Part shown: piece after piece, positions 6,282-7,569 of the stretch
How the letters are laid out: each line of letters opens with the position of its first letter
Position numbering within the stretch: the stretch's first letter is position 1
DNA from: Candidatus Hydrogenedentota bacterium
GTDB taxonomy: Bacteria > Hydrogenedentota > Hydrogenedentia > Hydrogenedentiales > GCA-2746185
Assembly (NCBI GenBank): GCA_012965445.1
Contig: DTSJ01000413.1
Coordinates: 1-7,569, forward strand
Direction: 5' to 3'
DNA: 7,569 nucleotides
Notes under the pieces: generated by a model
Databases searched by the model: none
Told to the model about the DNA's origin: nothing
The model's input: only the letters and a program-made list of their open reading frames with translations
Position numbers and translations under genes: made by a program

Positions 6282-6530
6282 ATAAAGACTATATACGTTT
6301 TTGCGCAGGCAATTTCGATCGCTTGATTTCCTGCGGTTTTTCGAGGATGATTGCTCCTTTTGTACATTCAAATAGCAGACATCGTGACATTGTATCTGCC
6401 CTTGGTTGTCGGCACTACAGAGTATTACCGGGAAGCCGTTTAGGTTTCTAGGGAGATTTCGGCTCATTCCGACGAGCAATCCGTCACAGCACCTCAGTGA
6501 AGGAATTCTCGTTTTCTTGTTGACATTCAT
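6258..6530 (-). CDS. Doubtful small ORF on the reverse strand (90 aa)
   Basis: The ORF starts at ATG 6530 with GGAG seven bases upstream, and an operator-like palindrome lies just beyond (6549-6564); these two features are the only reasons to list it. The 90-aa product is basic and cysteine-containing (LRCCDG, VILCSAD, CHDVCYLNV) with no recognised domain and no membrane segment. Its 3' end overlaps the orphan remnant on the other strand. A competing frame starting at ATG 6546 gives a 20-residue peptide beginning MTEICDECQQ with a CxxC pair, then continues after in-frame stops to a second cysteine pair (CLLFEC). That could be a decayed zinc-ribbon-like gene, with the 90-aa ORF as its shadow. 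Neither is well supported. Confidence 0.2.
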   Translation of the reverse strand: MNVNKKTRIPSLRCCDGLLVGMSRNLPRNLNGFPVILCSADNQGQIQCHDVCYLNVQKEQSSSKNRRKSSDRNCLRKNVYSLYLQGKKRR

Positions 6531-6548
6531 CGCAAATCTCCGTCATGC

Positions 6549-6564
6549 GTGTATAAATATACAC
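6549..6564. promoter_or_regulatory. Operator-like palindrome GTGTATA-AA-TATACAC
   Basis: Two perfect 7-base arms (6549-6555 and 6558-6564) surround a 2-base centre. On the reverse strand it lies 18 bases before the ATG at 6530 and just before an alternative ATG at 6546, the place where a dimeric repressor would act. The sequence is AT-rich, so part of it could also serve as a -10 element. No regulator gene is nearby. Confidence 0.4.
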
Positions 6565-6640
6565 ACGCGGTTATGACTTTAATCCGCACTGCCAACAAGG
6601 CAGGTATACGCTAACTCGCGTATTCAGCGTTACTTATAAA

Positions 6641-6688
6641 TGGCGGGGACGACCGGACTCGAACCGGCGACCTCCTGCGTGACAGGCA
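6641..6688 (-). tRNA. tRNA-Asp(GUC) 3' fragment (truncated; probable integration/att scar)
   Basis: On the reverse strand the last 48 nt of a tRNA-Asp are intact. Residues 29-31 (TGC) of the anticodon stem are followed by loop CTGTCAC with anticodon GTC (6683-6681), 3' stem GCAGG, variable loop AGGTC, T stem GCCGG, loop TTCGAGT, 3' T stem CCGGT (one G-U pair), 3' acceptor strand CGTCCCC, discriminator G and encoded CCA (6643-6641). The 5' side is absent: before position 29 the sequence is unrelated, there is no D arm, and no GGGGACG strand to pair with CGTCCCC. It cannot fold into a tRNA. A block running exactly from the anticodon stem to CCA is the usual attB/attR core of tyrosine-integrase elements that use tRNA genes. 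By that geometry the element lies to the right of the fragment and an intact tRNA-Asp should lie beyond it, outside the window. Confidence 0.88.
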
Positions 6689-6947
6689 ATCCCAACGCGA
6701 TGCTCAATGCGACCTGATGCAATGAAAGCACTATAATACAATGCTTTTGCGAAATCAATCCTTGCGTTCGTCGCGCGGGATTGCACCCATTTGTGTCTGT
6801 TGGGGGTAGGACTACCCCCGTTTCACGTTGCTTTGGTAGGGTAGTTCTGATATTTTTATGATCGAAGGGCTGAACCATGAGCGAACAAATGAATTAAGTA
6901 TTCTGGCAACATATCGGCGATTTCTAAACGAAAAGGATCAATCTATC
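6689..6947. other. Non-coding stretch between tRNA scar and membrane-protein genes
   Basis: No gene is supported here, although the frame of the next gene is open back to an ATG at 6858. It contains a TATAAT at 6732-6737 with only a poor -35 upstream, the perfect GGGGGTAG palindrome at 6802-6819 and a second GGGTAG at 6839-6844. No integrase gene or excisionase-like ORF is visible next to the tRNA fragment. Confidence 0.4.
6802..6819. promoter_or_regulatory. Perfect inverted repeat GGGGGTAG-GA-CTACCCCC
   Basis: Eight-base perfect arms with a 2-base centre; no T-run follows, so it is not a terminator. The half-site GGGTAG recurs at 6839-6844, 35 bases on (centre to centre about 3.3 helical turns), as expected for cooperative binding of a dimeric activator or repressor. 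It lies upstream of the small membrane-protein genes. The candidate regulator class (for example NarL/LuxR-type) is only a guess. Confidence 0.45.
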
Positions 6948-7118
6948 ATGGAGATATTAATCGGACCTTTGCTAGCCTTAGTCATCGGCATTATAATTGG
7001 TAGAGATGCCGCATCTCGTGGAATGAGTGGAATTGGTTGGGGCTTGTTTACGTTTCTCATTTGCATAATTGCGATTCCAATCTACTTGATAGTACGGAAA
7101 CCACGTCTTGAGAGTTAA
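6948..7118 (+). CDS. Small two-helix membrane protein
   Basis: With the start at ATG 6948 the product is 56 aa: a first hydrophobic helix (about residues 3-18, IGPLLALVIGIIIG), a short polar turn RDAASRGMSGIGWG, a second helix (about 32-48, GLFTFLICIIAIPIYLI) and a basic tail RKPRLES. The pattern 'helix - (K/R)DAxSRGM...GW - helix - P-IYLIxRKPR' is common in small hypothetical inner-membrane proteins and resembles the PLD-nuclease N-terminal membrane domain. The basic turn and tail suggest both are cytoplasmic. I preferred 6948 over ATG 6858 because the 30-residue extension is polar and unlike the family, and because AAGGA lies 10 bases before 6948 while nothing precedes 6858. It overlaps the next gene by 11 nt if that gene starts at TTG 7108. 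Function unknown. Confidence 0.65.
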   Translation: MEILIGPLLALVIGIIIGRDAASRGMSGIGWGLFTFLICIIAIPIYLIVRKPRLES

Positions 7119-7467
7119 GAGCTACTTTCTAGCCCGAATAACCGTTCTTTTAATGGGCATTTGGTGCGTGTCTCTGGATAGGAATCCCATTGTGGTATTT
7201 GTGGCAAAGATTGGCCTGTCACCGTCCCCGCTTGAGCGATTGTTTGGGGTAAAAGGTATGTTTAGCGGAATGACTGAGGGAACCTTCAGATTGGTGCACG
7301 GAGACATAGCCGGAGCGGCAGCTAGCAACGTGCTCACGCCCGTTTTTGCAACGGTCGTTGCGCTGTGTATCTTATGTGGCTATCGTCCGCGAATCAGGAC
7401 GCGACAACAAGAGTTCGCGATATTATTGTCGGTCGTTTTCCTGAGTGTTTTCGTAAACCTAGTGTAA
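7108..7467 (+). CDS. DUF2752-like membrane protein lacking the usual cysteines
   Basis: A 119-aa protein with hydrophobic segments at about 7-20, 74-91 and 102-118. The middle block, KGMFSGMTEGTFRLVHGDIA (49-68) followed by GAAASNVL, follows the DUF2752 signature, recalled as 'CPxCGxTRAxxxLLxGDxxxAxxxNPL'. GMT, HGD, A and N are kept, but the two Cys of CPxCG are replaced (MFSG), TRA has become TEG and NPL has become NVL. DUF2752 proteins are small membrane proteins of unknown role. The start is TTG 7108 (GGAA eight bases upstream), overlapping the preceding gene; an internal ATG at 7153 would remove most of the first helix. The stop codon lies inside the outer arm of the terminator that follows, so this is the last gene of its transcript. 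Confidence 0.65.
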   Translation: MRVKSYFLARITVLLMGIWCVSLDRNPIVVFVAKIGLSPSPLERLFGVKGMFSGMTEGTFRLVHGDIAGAAASNVLTPVFATVVALCILCGYRPRIRTRQQEFAILLSVVFLSVFVNLV

Positions 7468-7506
7468 GCCTCCATGTCGCACGTATCGGCATTTTTTTCG
7501 GCTTAC
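7464..7506 (+). terminator. Intrinsic terminator after the DUF2752-like gene
   Basis: The inner hairpin ATGTCG (7474-7479) / CGGCAT (7487-7492), with one G-U pair and a 7-nt loop, is followed by seven T (7492-7498). It sits inside an outer perfect inverted repeat GTAAGCC (7464-7470) / GGCTTAC (7500-7506) that includes the stop codon. The T-run fits rho-independent termination on the forward strand. Confidence 0.65.
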
Positions 7507-7569
7507 GCTTTGCCATAGTTCACGATTCCCCCTTATCTGATTTATCCGGACCGGACTTCGACTTACTGT

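Noticed and set aside
6689..6720. 5' half of the tRNA-Asp upstream of the fragment (GTTGGGA resembles a D loop)
   Set aside because: No D stem can form, the acceptor 5' strand GGGGACG is absent, and positions 27-28 of the anticodon stem do not match; the resemblance is accidental.
6630..6878. Reverse-strand 82-aa ORF ending in EVAGSSPVVPAIYK
   Set aside because: Its C-terminal residues are the familiar false translation of a tRNA 3' end; it is not a gene.
1..7569. CRISPR arrays, rRNA genes, retron or diversity-generating elements, long direct repeats
   Set aside because: No regularly spaced repeats, rRNA-like sequence, reverse-transcriptase motif or template/variable repeat pair was seen on either strand.

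Overview
The window looks like an accessory, repeatedly rearranged stretch of a Verrucomicrobiota-type chromosome (inference, possibly Opitutales/Puniceicoccales-like). The support is a secreted parallel beta-helix protein ending in an acidic TSP3-like calcium-binding stretch and a Gly/Ser-rich repeat module; two integrase-core transposase remnants of a type I associate with Planctomycetota and Verrucomicrobiota, both ending in YYREAA; and weak or absent Shine-Dalgarno sequences. No 16S rRNA or other firm taxonomic marker is present, so the phylum is a guess.

Layout, left to right. (1) Positions 3-1869 hold a 5'-truncated beta-helix protein split into two frames at a run of seven G (1181-1187). 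(2) Positions about 1972-3610 are mobile-element debris: a degraded DDE transposase (to 2621), a reverse-strand fragment of a Toprim primase-like protein (about 2753-3118), and a second, different transposase remnant that begins inside its catalytic domain (about 3104-3610). The last two meet head to head at a chimeric junction with overlapping antisense codons. (3) Positions 3795-6005 are the best-preserved functional unit: a promoter with a perfect TATAAT, then three tightly packed genes. These encode an unrecognised 168-aa protein, a choline/aminoglycoside-kinase-like phosphotransferase (ATGA overlap with gene 1) and a class I SAM methyltransferase (abutting gene 2). The combination suggests phosphorylation and methylation of a small molecule or a surface glycan; no substrate can be read from the sequence. 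(4) Positions 6006-6640 contain no convincing intact gene, but hold an orphan coding remnant (6060-6281), a doubtful reverse-strand ORF and an operator-like palindrome. (5) Positions 6641-6688 are the exact 3' 48 nt of a tRNA-Asp(GUC), with no 5' part: the classic scar of tRNA-targeted integration. (6) Positions 6948-7467 encode two small membrane proteins ending at an intrinsic terminator, preceded by a perfect GGGGGTAG palindrome.

In the usual tRNA-integration geometry, the tRNA fragment marks one end of an island extending to the right, beyond the window, toward an intact tRNA-Asp. The three-gene operon would then lie outside that island but next to the older transposon graveyard. It is the only multi-gene unit here that could represent an undescribed pathway, and nothing in the sequence proves that it does.
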